A stretch of DNA of 64,000 nt from positions 124,001-188,000 of the forward strand of contig JBMYOX010000001.1 of assembly GCA_049599735.1 (NCBI GenBank). The letters run 5' to 3'. A model generated the notes under the pieces. It worked only from the letters and a program-made list of their open reading frames with translations, did no database searches and was not told the DNA's origin. Positions 55,840 to 64,000 of the stretch are shown here, in pieces (position 1 is the first letter of the stretch; each line of letters starts with the position of its first letter). This DNA is from Pontibacterium sp049599735. Its GTDB lineage: Bacteria; Pseudomonadota; Gammaproteobacteria; Pseudomonadales; Balneatricaceae. A program made the position numbers and the translations under genes.

Positions 55840-56916
55840 GTGAAACGTCGTCAATTTATACAAGGCGCCGGCGCTGCAACGCTGGCAGCTGGCGCAGTAG
55901 CATCCGGAGTCGCACAGGCAGCACCGGAGTTTAAATGGAAAATGGTCACTACCTGGCCAAAAAATTTCCCAGGACTGGGGACCGGGGCGAATAACCTGGC
56001 TAAGCTGATCGGCGAAATGACCGGTGGCCGGGTACAGGTCAAAGTATATGGCGCTAAAGAGTTAGTTGGCGCACTGGAAATTTTTGATGCAGTTTCTCGC
56101 GGTACCGCGGAAATGGGTCATGGTGCAGCTTATTACTGGAAAGGTAAAAGCCTGGCAGCCCAGTTCTTTGCGGCTGTACCTTTTGGGCTGACAGCGCAGG
56201 AAATGAACAGTTGGTTATACCACGGTGGTGGTATGGAGCTGTGGGAAGAAGTGTATGCTAAGTTTGGCCTGGTACCGGGTGCAGCGGGTAATACCGGTGT
56301 GCAGATGGGCGGCTGGTTTAACAAAGAGATCCAGACCGTAGATGACCTTAAAGGTCTTAAAATGCGTATGCCGGGTCTGGGTGGTGAGGTGCTCAAACGT
56401 GCCGGTGGTACACCGGTATTGTTGCCAGGCGGTGAAATATTCCCTGCACTGCAATCAGGCGCTATCGATGCAACTGAGTGGGTTGGACCTTATAACGACC
56501 TTGCCTTTGGTCTGCATAAAGCAGCTAAGTATTACTACTACCCGGGATGGCATGAGCCAGGTACAACCCTGGAGTGTTTTGTAAACAAAGACGCTTTAGA
56601 GGCACTGCCTAAAGATCTGCAGGTACTGGTTCGTAATGCAATTCGTGTTGCAAACCAGGATATGCTGGCGGATTTCACGGCTAAGAATAACCGTGCACTG
56701 GAACAATTAGTGACAGAACATGGTGTTCAGCTGCGTAAATTCCCGGATGAAGTACTAAAAACACTGAGAGGTCTGTCGGATGAAGTTGTAGCTGAAGAAG
56801 CTGCAAAAGATCCGATGGCACAAAAAGTGTTTGAGTCTTTTGTTAAGTTCCGTGATCAGGCAAGCAAGTGGCACGCGGTTTCTGAACAGGCTTATATGAA
56901 TGCCCGTTCTCTGTAA
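55840..56916 (+). CDS. TRAP transporter substrate-binding protein (DctP type, Tat-exported)
   Basis: I start at the GTG at 55840 (358 residues), which has GGGAG seven bases upstream and begins directly with a twin-arginine signal (KRRQFIQGAGAATLAAG). The mature protein opens FKWKMVTTWPKNFPGLGTGANNLAKLIGE and contains ATEWVGPYNDLAFGLHKAAKYYYYPGWHEPG, as in TakP-like 2-oxoacid binders. It delivers the substrate, probably a monocarboxylic 2-oxoacid or a similar acid, to the DctQM membrane parts encoded opposite. Tat export is less common than Sec export for this family. Confidence 0.9.
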   Translation: MKRRQFIQGAGAATLAAGAVASGVAQAAPEFKWKMVTTWPKNFPGLGTGANNLAKLIGEMTGGRVQVKVYGAKELVGALEIFDAVSRGTAEMGHGAAYYWKGKSLAAQFFAAVPFGLTAQEMNSWLYHGGGMELWEEVYAKFGLVPGAAGNTGVQMGGWFNKEIQTVDDLKGLKMRMPGLGGEVLKRAGGTPVLLPGGEIFPALQSGAIDATEWVGPYNDLAFGLHKAAKYYYYPGWHEPGTTLECFVNKDALEALPKDLQVLVRNAIRVANQDMLADFTAKNNRALEQLVTEHGVQLRKFPDEVLKTLRGLSDEVVAEEAAKDPMAQKVFESFVKFRDQASKWHAVSEQAYMNARSL

Positions 56917-56932
56917 GTAAAACCCCGGCAAT

Positions 56933-56962
56933 AAAAAAGCAGGCTTAATGGCCTGCTTTTTT
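56933..56962. terminator. Bidirectional terminator between the TRAP binding protein and permease genes
   Basis: GCAGGC and GCCTGC arms are flanked by A and T runs, between two convergent genes. Confidence 0.9.
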
Positions 56963-56980
56963 GTGCCTGTGATTCGGAGT

Positions 56981-58360
56981 TTATCCGTAAACCAGGTTCG
57001 GTAGCCAGGTCGCCAGCGCCGGCCAGTAAGCCAGCAGGGCAAGAATGGCCAGTTGGATAACAATAAAAGGCATGACGCCGCGATAAATCTGCATCGTGGT
57101 AATGGTATCCGGTGCTACACCGCGCAGATAAAAGAGCGCAAAACCAAAAGGCGGGGTCAGGAAAGACGTTTGCAGGTTAATGGCAATCATAATGCCTAAC
57201 CAGACCGGATCCAGCCCCATATTCAGTAAGATAGGTGCAACTATAGGCACCACAACAAAAGTGATTTCGATAAAGTCCAGAAAGAAACCCAGCAGGAAAA
57301 TCACCAGCATCACCAGGATCATTGCTCCCATCACACCGCCCGGCAGATCCGTCAGAAACTCCCGTACCAGGTCATCACCGCCATAACCCCGGAATACCAG
57401 AGAAAAGATAGAAGCGCCAACCAGGATGATAAACACCATTGAGCTTACCTGAGTGGTAGAGCGCATGACTTCACGCAACACCGGTATACTAAAACTGCCG
57501 CGCAGAGCGGATAATACAATAGCGCCTACCGCACCAACTGAGGCGGCTTCGGTGGGAGTGGCTAATCCACCCAGAATAGATCCTAAAACCAGACCTACCA
57601 GCAATACCGGTGGCACCAGGGCTTGCAGGACGCGCAGGGTCAGGTTATCGACAGCAGCTCGTTCCTCGGCGGGTATAGCGGGTACAGACTCAGGTTTAGT
57701 AATGGCTTTAAAGACGATATAGAGCACATAACAGCCGACCAAGAGCAAACCGGGAATCAAAGCACCCAGAAACAAATCACCCACAGTGACGGTCTCGGGT
57801 GAAAAAATACCCTGATCCAGCTGAGCCTGCTGGTAAGCAGAAGAAATCACATCACCCAGCAATACCAGAACAATCGACGGTGGAATGATCTGGCCCAGCG
57901 TACCTGACGCACAAATCGTACCCGTAGCGATGGAGGGGTCGTAACCCCGGCGCAACATGGTCGGCAGGGAAAGCAGTCCCATCGTTACAACGGTTGCCCC
58001 CACAATACCGGTGCTGGCAGCCAACAGCATCCCCACTAGTGTCACGGAAATTCCCAGACCGCCACGCATTGGGCCAAAGAGCATCGCCATGGTATCCAGT
58101 AACTCTTCGGCGATGCGGGATTTTTCCAGCATCACACCCATAAAGACAAAAAGTGGTACTGCGATCAGCACTTCATTGTTCATAATGCCGAACAGGCGGT
58201 TAGGAATAGCCTCCAGAAATACGGAATCAAAATGCCCGGTATACGCGCCTATGGCCGCGAATAGCAGGCCTGTCCCTGCGAGAGAGAAGGCAACGGAATA
58301 ACCGAGCAGCAGTACAAAAATGGCACCTGCAAAAAGCAGTAAAGGTAAAATTTCGATCAC
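56981..58360 (-). CDS. dctM: TRAP transporter large permease (DctM)
   Basis: The 459-residue protein has about twelve membrane helices and DctM hallmarks such as EVLIAVPLFVFMGVMLEKS, ASGTLGQIIPPSIVLVLLGD and LQTSFLTPPFGFALFYLRG. It is the sodium-driven translocation unit. It overlaps the small permease gene by 4 bases. Its length slightly exceeds the usual 425-430 because of an insert near residues 170-240, as found in the TakM-type group. Confidence 0.95.
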   Translation of the reverse strand: MIEILPLLLFAGAIFVLLLGYSVAFSLAGTGLLFAAIGAYTGHFDSVFLEAIPNRLFGIMNNEVLIAVPLFVFMGVMLEKSRIAEELLDTMAMLFGPMRGGLGISVTLVGMLLAASTGIVGATVVTMGLLSLPTMLRRGYDPSIATGTICASGTLGQIIPPSIVLVLLGDVISSAYQQAQLDQGIFSPETVTVGDLFLGALIPGLLLVGCYVLYIVFKAITKPESVPAIPAEERAAVDNLTLRVLQALVPPVLLVGLVLGSILGGLATPTEAASVGAVGAIVLSALRGSFSIPVLREVMRSTTQVSSMVFIILVGASIFSLVFRGYGGDDLVREFLTDLPGGVMGAMILVMLVIFLLGFFLDFIEITFVVVPIVAPILLNMGLDPVWLGIMIAINLQTSFLTPPFGFALFYLRGVAPDTITTMQIYRGVMPFIVIQLAILALLAYWPALATWLPNLVYG

Positions 58361-58914
58361 AGGGCATGACTCCCTTCTTCTGTTAGCAGGTGGGCCTGGT
58401 TTGTCAGCACCAGCACCGAACGCAGTAATTCAGCGATGCCCTGTAAAATCATCAGGGTAGGCATCAGCAACAGGCATGATTTAAGAATATAGCGAAGCGG
58501 AATGCCACCGGCTTCCTGAGAGGCTTCGAGCAATTCCCAGGAAGAGGCGACGTAATACCAGGAAATGTAAAAAATAAAAATGGAGACGGGTAACAGCAGG
58601 CAGAGCGTACCAAAAATATTAATAATCGCTTTACCTTTCTCGCCCAGAGGACGATAAAAAATATCAACCCGAACGTGGCCGTCATGCTTCAACGTATAAG
58701 CAGCACCGAGCAGGAAGACAAAGCTGTGCATATAAATTACAGATTCCTGCAGGGCAACACTGCCTTCATTAAATAAATAACGCATCACGACAATCAGGAA
58801 AGTGACCAGTACCATGCCCAGAGTGAGCCACGAAATAGCGCGCCCTGACCACTCGCTGATCGTATCGACGATACGCACGAAGGTGCTCAGCGGATTATTG
58901 TTTTTTGTTGCCAT
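58357..58914 (-). CDS. dctQ: TRAP transporter small permease (DctQ)
   Basis: I prefer the ATG at 58914 (185 residues); the frame extends to 58968 without a ribosome-binding site. Four membrane helices are visible, with the family segments WLTLGMVLVTFLIVVMRYLF and LLGAAYTLKHDGHVRVDIFY. It pairs with DctM, whose start overlaps its end. Upstream are the divergent YjaG-like gene and its promoter. Confidence 0.92.
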   Translation of the reverse strand: MATKNNNPLSTFVRIVDTISEWSGRAISWLTLGMVLVTFLIVVMRYLFNEGSVALQESVIYMHSFVFLLGAAYTLKHDGHVRVDIFYRPLGEKGKAIINIFGTLCLLLPVSIFIFYISWYYVASSWELLEASQEAGGIPLRYILKSCLLLMPTLMILQGIAELLRSVLVLTNQAHLLTEEGSHAL

Positions 58915-59078
58915 ATTATCGGGCACCCCGTAAGCAGTTTGATGACTGACGCTAAAGTATAACAACATTGATGGGTTGAAATAGACTCCGTTGAGGCTTA
59001 CTGAAGATGTTGCTCTGAAATTTCGCTTAAAAGTCGTACAATACGCACTTGTATTTGTATTGGTGGAGATTTATCCCT

Positions 59079-59678
59079 ATGCCCGATCAGCCCGTTATCC
59101 GGCAGTTGTCAGAATTAAATGACTGGCAGCTTATGGCTTTCAGTGCGTCTGTCAGCGAACGTATGTTCCCTAATTTTGCACTTTTCTCACGGTTGTTAGA
59201 GTTTGGTAATGCATCACAGTTACGGCAGATTCTCAATGGTGTCTGGGATCGGCTGGGCAATACCGGTGCCAAAATGAACTTTGAGGTTCAGCTCGAAAAA
59301 GTTGAAGCCAATATGCCGAACCTGGAAGAGTTCAGCATGTACGGTGCCTTGCCAGCCAACGATGCGGTTGTGGCTCTTTATTCCACCTTGGATATGATGC
59401 TGGATGCGGATAAAAATGAAGCCGCTGATATTGCTAATCTGTCCCGGGAATGTGTGGCAACCTTTATTGAGGTCAGTGAAGCTGATGACCAGAGTTCTGA
59501 TGAAGAGCTGGTCAAGCTGATCAATACTCACGAAATGATGGTGCAGGAAGATGCTTTCCAGTTGGAAGTGCTGACACGTCTGCGGGCGGCTTCAAAGCCG
59601 AACAAACAGTTGATCGCTGATCTGCGTAAGCTGGCCCACAATGACGGTGTGAGTAATATCGGGATTTGTGACGACTGA
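59079..59678 (+). CDS. YjaG/DUF416 family protein
   Basis: The start at ATG 59079 has GGAGA nine bases upstream, giving 199 residues; the frame continues upstream by ten codons. The LNDWQLMAFSASVSERMFPNFALF opening and the all-helical, acidic body match the DUF416 (YjaG) family of uncharacterised gammaproteobacterial proteins. No catalytic motif is seen. It overlaps the next gene by one base. Confidence 0.82.
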   Translation: MPDQPVIRQLSELNDWQLMAFSASVSERMFPNFALFSRLLEFGNASQLRQILNGVWDRLGNTGAKMNFEVQLEKVEANMPNLEEFSMYGALPANDAVVALYSTLDMMLDADKNEAADIANLSRECVATFIEVSEADDQSSDEELVKLINTHEMMVQEDAFQLEVLTRLRAASKPNKQLIADLRKLAHNDGVSNIGICDD

Positions 59679-59941
59679 TGATTTTACGTATCGGATTGTT
59701 ACTGCTTATCGTACCGGGTTTGCTGATGATGGCGGTCTATTTTAATGAGCTGTCTGCCGTGAACGCCTGTCTGGAAACTGGCGGCTCTTATAACTACAGC
59801 CAGTCACTTTGTGATGCCTCACAAACACAGCCTTTTGTGCCTTTTATGATGCGTAATCCACTGCTGGTTAATGGTGGCATGTTGTTATCGGTTGTGGGCC
59901 TTTTCTTTTGTCTGGCTGGCCTTTACAGCCGCGCTCGCTGA
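59678..59941 (+). CDS. Small two-helix membrane protein
   Basis: The 87-residue protein overlaps the YjaG-like stop (TGATG), so it is probably co-translated. It has two membrane helices (about 3-22 and 62-82) joined by a loop with two cysteines (NACLETGG and SQSLCDAS), which could form a periplasmic disulfide. No family is recognised. Confidence 0.7.
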   Translation: MILRIGLLLLIVPGLLMMAVYFNELSAVNACLETGGSYNYSQSLCDASQTQPFVPFMMRNPLLVNGGMLLSVVGLFFCLAGLYSRAR

Positions 59942-59974
59942 CCGGCTGAACGATTACTCTCGTGAGATTAAATA

Positions 59975-60409
59975 ATGAAAAGGAAGATTGGATTTTCTGT
60001 GCTCGGCCTCTTGCTGGTGGCTGTGGCATTTTTCTGGTTAAGCCAAAGTGGCTGGCTGGAAGACTTTAATCAGGAGCAGAACCAGGAATTTCAGCAGTTC
60101 ACTCAGAAAGGTGAGGCCCTTGGTCGCACGGTGGGTCAGCAAGAATGCCTTGATCAGGCACTGAAGTCCTTTGATGGCTGCATGGATTTTCGTTGTACGG
60201 TGGGCCATGGAAAATTCCTGAGGGCCTGCCTTAACAACGCGAGCCCGGAACCGGCTTTTTGTGAGGATGTACCTGAATTCCGTGAAAAACCCACTGAAGA
60301 TGACAAAAACTGGGCGAAATATTACTGTCGGGATCATGAGATTAAGGGTGATGGCTGCCGTTTGTTAATGAGGCAGCAGGCGCTGTTCTGCAGCCAAAGT
60401 AAACACTGA
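59975..60409 (+). CDS. Cysteine-rich exported or membrane-anchored hypothetical protein
   Basis: The 144-residue protein has one N-terminal hydrophobic helix (FSVLGLLLVAVAFFWL) and a hydrophilic remainder with eight cysteines, which suggests disulfides in the periplasm. A short coiled-coil-like stretch rich in Gln and Glu follows the helix. I recognise no domain. It lies 33 bp after the small membrane protein on the same strand, with AAGGA-type spacing before the ATG uncertain. Confidence 0.65.
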   Translation: MKRKIGFSVLGLLLVAVAFFWLSQSGWLEDFNQEQNQEFQQFTQKGEALGRTVGQQECLDQALKSFDGCMDFRCTVGHGKFLRACLNNASPEPAFCEDVPEFREKPTEDDKNWAKYYCRDHEIKGDGCRLLMRQQALFCSQSKH

Positions 60410-60473
60410 CCTTACTCAAGTCGGTGAGGGCTGGTCTGGGTTAAATTAGAGTGTATAAAATTAACCTCCAGGT

Positions 60474-61460
60474 TTGTTAAGCAGCGCGCCCATGGAAAAT
60501 CATAAAATTCTTTTTATTGGTCCGGTTGGCTCAGGAAAAACCACGGCAGTTCGTTCCATCAGTGATATTGACTGCCTGGATACAGAAGCTCAGGTTTCAG
60601 ATGTAACAGGGCGGCGCAAGCAGACCACCACTGTGGCTATGGACTATGGGCGGATCACCCTGAGTGAGGATACCCGGGTTCATCTTTATGGCACACCGGG
60701 TCAGGCGCGGTTCCGTTTTATGTGGGAGCTGTTGTCTGACGAAATTGCCCGGGATTGTGCCGGGGTTGTGATGATGATCGACAACACCCGAAACTACCCC
60801 ATGCGTGACCTGAAATACTACGCCCGTGAGTTTGCCAATGTGATTGAGGGTAAACGCCTGGTCATTGCGGTAACACGTTATGATCTCAGGACAGAGCCGT
60901 CTGTTGATGACTATCAGCGCTTATTGAAGGAGCTGATGCTTGACGCTGCGGTATGTTTTATCGATGGTCGCCGTAAGAGTGACCTGCTGAGCATGATAGA
61001 GCTGATACTGGAAGGGCAAAGCAGCTATCGCGACTGGGCTATGCTGAAAAGACTGGCGGAAGCGGAGCAGCGCGAGCAGGTTTTTGATACCGATGTGACT
61101 GTTGAGTTCGATGACTATCGCGGTGAGCAGGTGGTCATTACGGACAGCGTGGTGGAAGGGCTGCTTAAGGTGGAAGGTGTAAAAGGGCTGGCGGCGACGG
61201 ATGTAAACGGAGATCTGATTACTTCATCACTGGAAGTGACCGAACTGGAAAATTTTATCGCACTGGTATCCGGTATCGTTCAGGATCAGGGTGAAACTTC
61301 CGCGCTGGGGCAGGTCAGCAGTGTGGTGTTTCGTGATCGTCAGGAAGACAATCTGTCTGTTTTTATCTGGGAAGGTATGGCGCTGGGACTGGTTTCTGCA
61401 CGGAAAACCTCAACCCGAATGATCCGGCAGCAGGTTCATGATCTGCTGCAGTGGGGGTAG
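60474..61460 (+). CDS. Small GTPase fused to a roadblock/LC7 domain
   Basis: The start is either TTG 60474 (328 residues) or ATG 60492 (322). Residues about 8-190 are a Ras-like GTPase of the bacterial Srprb/MglA-like kind: P-loop FIGPVGSGKTTAV, switch region YGTPGQARFRFMWE, and TRYD in place of the usual NKxD. Residues about 215-328 resemble a roadblock/LC7 domain (VVEGLLKVEGVKGLAATDVNGDLI, LSVFIWEGMALGLVS). In myxobacteria MglA (GTPase) and MglB (roadblock GAP) are separate and set cell polarity. Here the two partners are in one chain. The next gene encodes another roadblock-like protein. Confidence 0.78.
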   Translation: MLSSAPMENHKILFIGPVGSGKTTAVRSISDIDCLDTEAQVSDVTGRRKQTTTVAMDYGRITLSEDTRVHLYGTPGQARFRFMWELLSDEIARDCAGVVMMIDNTRNYPMRDLKYYAREFANVIEGKRLVIAVTRYDLRTEPSVDDYQRLLKELMLDAAVCFIDGRRKSDLLSMIELILEGQSSYRDWAMLKRLAEAEQREQVFDTDVTVEFDDYRGEQVVITDSVVEGLLKVEGVKGLAATDVNGDLITSSLEVTELENFIALVSGIVQDQGETSALGQVSSVVFRDRQEDNLSVFIWEGMALGLVSARKTSTRMIRQQVHDLLQWG

Positions 61461-61462
61461 TG

Positions 61463-62134
61463 ATGCTGGATATACTGCACGACCTGGAAGCCTACAGTGG
61501 TGCACAGCACAGCGGCATTAGCCTGAAAGGGGCGCTGGTAACCACCACCTGCCCGTCTGCATTAAAACAGGATCTGGAGCGCAGCCTGCAGGTTGTGAGG
61601 CAGTTGCTCAGTGGTGTGAACAACAGCGGACACTGCTACCGGGAGTTACACCTGGAGCTGGATCACCATCTGTTGCTGGCTTATCAGTTGTCCGATGACT
61701 GTATTTTGTTATTGCTGACCCGCAAAGGGGTTAATATGGCACTGATGTCCACGTCGGTTCGTTCTGTTAAAGACCGACTGCTCTGTGCGCTGGAAAAAGC
61801 TGTTGAGCTGCCCTCCTCGGATCTTCAGCCGGTTTTTCCTGTGGGAGAAACCGGCTTTATTCAGGCGGGCGCGCCTTTAGGTGAGGAAGAGGCTGCTGCT
61901 TTCAGTGACCTGATGAACAAACTCTGTGACAGGCTGGTGGATGCGTCAGGTTCCGGTGGTGCTGTCAGCTTTTATCGCATTCTTAACGAGTGGAAGCACG
62001 AGCACGGGATGAACAAGTATAAATTACCCGTTTTACTGAAACAGCTTTCTGAAGAGCTGCACGAACCACATACCCGTGAAAGTTTTTTGCAGGATGCTGT
62101 GCTGCTGAGCCGGGCGCTGGTCAGACTCCATTAG
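61463..62134 (+). CDS. Roadblock-like protein downstream of the GTPase fusion
   Basis: I start at the ATG at 61463, two bases after the GTPase stop (224 residues). Residues about 45-110 show alternating strands and helices (CYRELHLELDHHLLLAYQLSDDCILLLLTRKGVNMALM) that resemble a roadblock/LC7 half. The C-terminal half is helical (MNKYKLPVLLKQLSEELHEP) with no recognised domain. It probably works with the GTPase protein, as subunit or regulator, but this is inferred from position only. Confidence 0.6.
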   Translation: MLDILHDLEAYSGAQHSGISLKGALVTTTCPSALKQDLERSLQVVRQLLSGVNNSGHCYRELHLELDHHLLLAYQLSDDCILLLLTRKGVNMALMSTSVRSVKDRLLCALEKAVELPSSDLQPVFPVGETGFIQAGAPLGEEEAAAFSDLMNKLCDRLVDASGSGGAVSFYRILNEWKHEHGMNKYKLPVLLKQLSEELHEPHTRESFLQDAVLLSRALVRLH

Positions 62135-62188
62135 CCATCTGCGCTATTCGCCCGGACAACTGCCTGGCACATCGACCGTTAATGGTTT

Positions 62189-63127
62189 TTACGGAGTGAG
62201 TACCAGTTTACCCCGTACATGACCGCTGGCACTTAGTTTAAAGGCTTCAGCAACCTGCGACAGAGGAAAGCTTTGGGCCAGGTTGAGTTGCAGTTTTCCC
62301 TGATCATACAATGCTGCAATTTCTTTTAACTGCTCTGCATTAGCTTCAGCCCGTATTGGCAGTACGTTCAGGCCTTTGGCGTCACCGGCTGCAATAATCA
62401 GGTCTTTAGTCACTGAGGGCAGGGTTACCAGTGTGCCGTCCTGTGCCAGACAGTCCAGCGCACCTAAGCCTGTATCTCCCCCTACGGCGTCAATGATTAG
62501 GTCCAACTCGCTGAAGGTGGTTGTTATATCGCAGGACTGATAATCACAGAGTTGATCGGCCCCTAAGGCGCGAAGAAAGTCATGGTTCTTTTCCGAAGCG
62601 GTGCCGATAACCTCAGCCCCTGCCCATTTAGCCAGTTGCACGGCAATATGGCCGACACCACCAGCAGCTCCGAGGATTAATACCCGCTGTCCGGCTTTAA
62701 GCTGGCCTTTATCAAACAAGGCTTGCCAGGCGGTTAATCCGGCCGTACAGAGTCCGCCTGCTGTTTTACTGTCCAGGCTGTTTGGTCGCAGACTGATTTC
62801 ACCGGCGGGTGCGGCAATGTACTCGGCGTAACAACCGGCAGGCTCAGGAAAACGAATCATGCCAAAAACGTTATCACCCGGTGAAAAGTCAGCTACATCC
62901 TCAGCAACCTGATCGATTACCCCCGCAAATTCCCAGCCAGGAACAAAAGGCAGGTCACCGATAAAAGGTGCAGCACCTCCGCCGGAGCAGGTTTTCCAGT
63001 CGATAGGGTTAACCCCGCAGGCTTCATTTTTGATCAGTACTTCACCCGCACTCAGGGTGGGTTTTGGGATATCTTCGTAGTTCAGGTTGCTCGTATCGCC
63101 AAACTGATGAATACGGATTGCTTTCAT
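62189..63127 (-). CDS. NADP-dependent quinone-oxidoreductase-like protein (MDR superfamily)
   Basis: I start at ATG 63127 with GGGAGA six bases upstream (312 residues). It has the GroES-like N-terminal part (ACGVNPIDWKTCSGG, PFVPGWEFAGVI) and the Rossmann motif LILGAAGGVGHIAVQLAKWAGAEVIGTAS. It lacks the zinc-ligand pattern of alcohol dehydrogenases, so it belongs with zinc-free quinone or enone reductases. The substrate is unknown. It stands alone. Confidence 0.88.
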   Translation of the reverse strand: MKAIRIHQFGDTSNLNYEDIPKPTLSAGEVLIKNEACGVNPIDWKTCSGGGAAPFIGDLPFVPGWEFAGVIDQVAEDVADFSPGDNVFGMIRFPEPAGCYAEYIAAPAGEISLRPNSLDSKTAGGLCTAGLTAWQALFDKGQLKAGQRVLILGAAGGVGHIAVQLAKWAGAEVIGTASEKNHDFLRALGADQLCDYQSCDITTTFSELDLIIDAVGGDTGLGALDCLAQDGTLVTLPSVTKDLIIAAGDAKGLNVLPIRAEANAEQLKEIAALYDQGKLQLNLAQSFPLSQVAEAFKLSASGHVRGKLVLTP

Positions 63128-63225
63128 TTTATTCTCCCTGCCTGATCGACTTACGGATTGCAGCCGCGGCCCTGATTTTTTGATAGTCTTAACGACTTTA
63201 ATACTTACCACAGATTAAGGCGAGA

Positions 63226-63453
63226 ATGATGTTTCTGGTTATTTTAGAACCCTTGTTGTTTTGGGGTGGTTTACTGGTCGTTTTGGTATCTCTGGGCATC
63301 TATGCGGGACGTACAAAAGATTATAAATCGCTGATTTATTTCTGGCAGCCTACGATCGAATTTAATAAAAATGAGTTTGTTATTAACCGGTCCGGCCTTG
63401 GCATGATGCTGCTGGCGGTTGTGATTCGTTTTGCTAACTTCTTTTTAGGTTAA
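63226..63453 (+). CDS. Small two-helix membrane protein upstream of cysZ
   Basis: The 75-residue protein has two hydrophobic segments (about 3-25 and 57-74) separated by a polar loop. Two adjacent ATGs (63226, 63229) follow AAGGCGAG. It ends 6 bp before cysZ, so the two may be co-transcribed. No family is recognised. Confidence 0.65.
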   Translation: MMFLVILEPLLFWGGLLVVLVSLGIYAGRTKDYKSLIYFWQPTIEFNKNEFVINRSGLGMMLLAVVIRFANFFLG

Positions 63454-63459
63454 GCCGTT

Positions 63460-64000
63460 ATGGGTGGGAATCCAATCCGGGGGGCGTCTTATCTGGTGAA
63501 GGGACTGCAGATGTTACCGGATCCCCGAATCCGTCATTTTGTCCTGATCCCTCTGCTGATCAATATCGTGCTCTTTACAGGGGCGATCTGGCTGCTGATC
63601 AGTCAGTTTGAAATCTGGGTCGATTACTGGCTGAGCTTTTTACCTGACTGGTTGTCCTTTCTCAGCTGGCTACTTTGGCCGCTTTTTTCGCTGCTGGTAT
63701 TATTGGTGGTCTATTACGGCTTTAATTTAGTGGCCAATTTGATAGCCGCACCTTTTAATGGCCTGCTTTCTGAAAAAGTTGAGAAGCTGTTGAGGGGCGA
63801 TATTGTAACGGATGAAGGCTGGAAAGCTGTGCTGGCGCTGGTGCCCAGAGCGGTGGCCCGTGAGTTCTCCAAGCTGGCTTATTATTTACCTCGCTTTCTT
63901 TTTCTGCTGGTGATCTCTTTTATTCCCGGTCTTAACGTTATAGCACCGCTGCTCTGGTTTTTGTTTGGTGCCTGGATGATGGCTATTCAATATTGTGATT
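63460..64000 (+). CDS. cysZ: Sulfate transporter CysZ (3' end outside window)
   Basis: The frame is open from ATG 63460 to the window edge, 180 codons of an expected 250 or so. It opens GGNPIRGASYLVKGLQMLPDPRIRHFVLIPLLINI, which is typical of CysZ (EI24 family). It has long hydrophobic segments and the RAVAREFSKLAYYLPRFLFLLVISFIPGLNVIAPLLW region. It imports sulfate for cysteine synthesis. Confidence 0.93.
   Translation, partial: MGGNPIRGASYLVKGLQMLPDPRIRHFVLIPLLINIVLFTGAIWLLISQFEIWVDYWLSFLPDWLSFLSWLLWPLFSLLVLLVVYYGFNLVANLIAAPFNGLLSEKVEKLLRGDIVTDEGWKAVLALVPRAVAREFSKLAYYLPRFLFLLVISFIPGLNVIAPLLWFLFGAWMMAIQYCD

Overview
This window looks like chromosomal DNA of a heterotrophic marine gammaproteobacterium of the Oceanospirillales type. 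I infer this from the gene order mnmG-rsmG-parA-parB-atpIBEFHAGDC-glmU-glmS, an arginine succinyltransferase (ast) catabolic operon, a TRAP transporter beside a HexR-like regulator, a CpxRA/Spy stress locus and middling GC content. I saw no tRNA, rRNA, insertion sequence or CRISPR array.

Layout. (1) 1-10298, minus strand: the 5' part of a hybrid polyketide/non-ribosomal-peptide pathway. It holds a membrane-anchored LuxR-type regulator, a TIGR04325-like methyltransferase, a stand-alone A-PCP loading protein with a valine-like code, and a giant KS-AT-ACP-aminotransferase-C-A protein that runs off the left edge and whose visible A-domain code starts like glycine. (2) 10434-12760: a flavocytochrome c sulfide dehydrogenase pair, with an unusual lipoprotein cytochrome carrying calcium-type aspartate repeats. 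(3) 12860-14978: nadE and a HupE/UreJ-like membrane protein. (4) 15038-24234: a six-gene exopolysaccharide synthase/export operon. It consists of a BcsE-like protein with a degenerate GGDEF domain and an intact RxxD motif, a TPR/beta-barrel exporter, a processive GT2 synthase, a 60-residue membrane protein, a membrane-anchored NodB-type deacetylase and a periplasmic glycosidase-like protein. (5) 24323-27245: spy/cpxP divergent from cpxRA, with two perfect CpxR boxes between them. (6) 27233-32313: an ast operon (M20 hydrolase, astA, astD, astB), then a large CBS-PAS-GGDEF-EAL-CZB protein. (7) 36028-36863: a non-coding, AT-rich region with several DnaA boxes, the likely oriC. Genes just left of it read leftward and genes just right of it read rightward. 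(8) 36864-54104: mnmG, rsmG, parAB, the complete ATP synthase operon, a TrmB-type regulator, glmU, glmS and a GltB-like FMN protein. (9) 54172-58914: a small protein, a HexR-like regulator, and a TRAP transporter whose binding-protein gene converges on its two permease genes. (10) 59079-64000: a YjaG-like protein, two small membrane-linked proteins, a small GTPase fused to a roadblock domain with a second roadblock-like protein behind it, a quinone-oxidoreductase-like enzyme, a small membrane protein and the start of cysZ.

How the genes work together. The origin region, parAB, the ATP synthase genes and glmUS form the conserved core around the origin. The left half is accessory. Two systems there deserve most attention: the beta-amino-acid-forming assembly line, and the exopolysaccharide operon with its own predicted cyclic-di-GMP receptor. 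The CBS-PAS-GGDEF-EAL-CZB protein is a candidate for making or degrading the signal that receptor would read, but no direct link is visible.

Limits. All calls rest on reading motifs and translations by eye. Start codons were chosen from ribosome-binding sites, overlaps and family length. Substrate predictions and regulator-target links are inferences.
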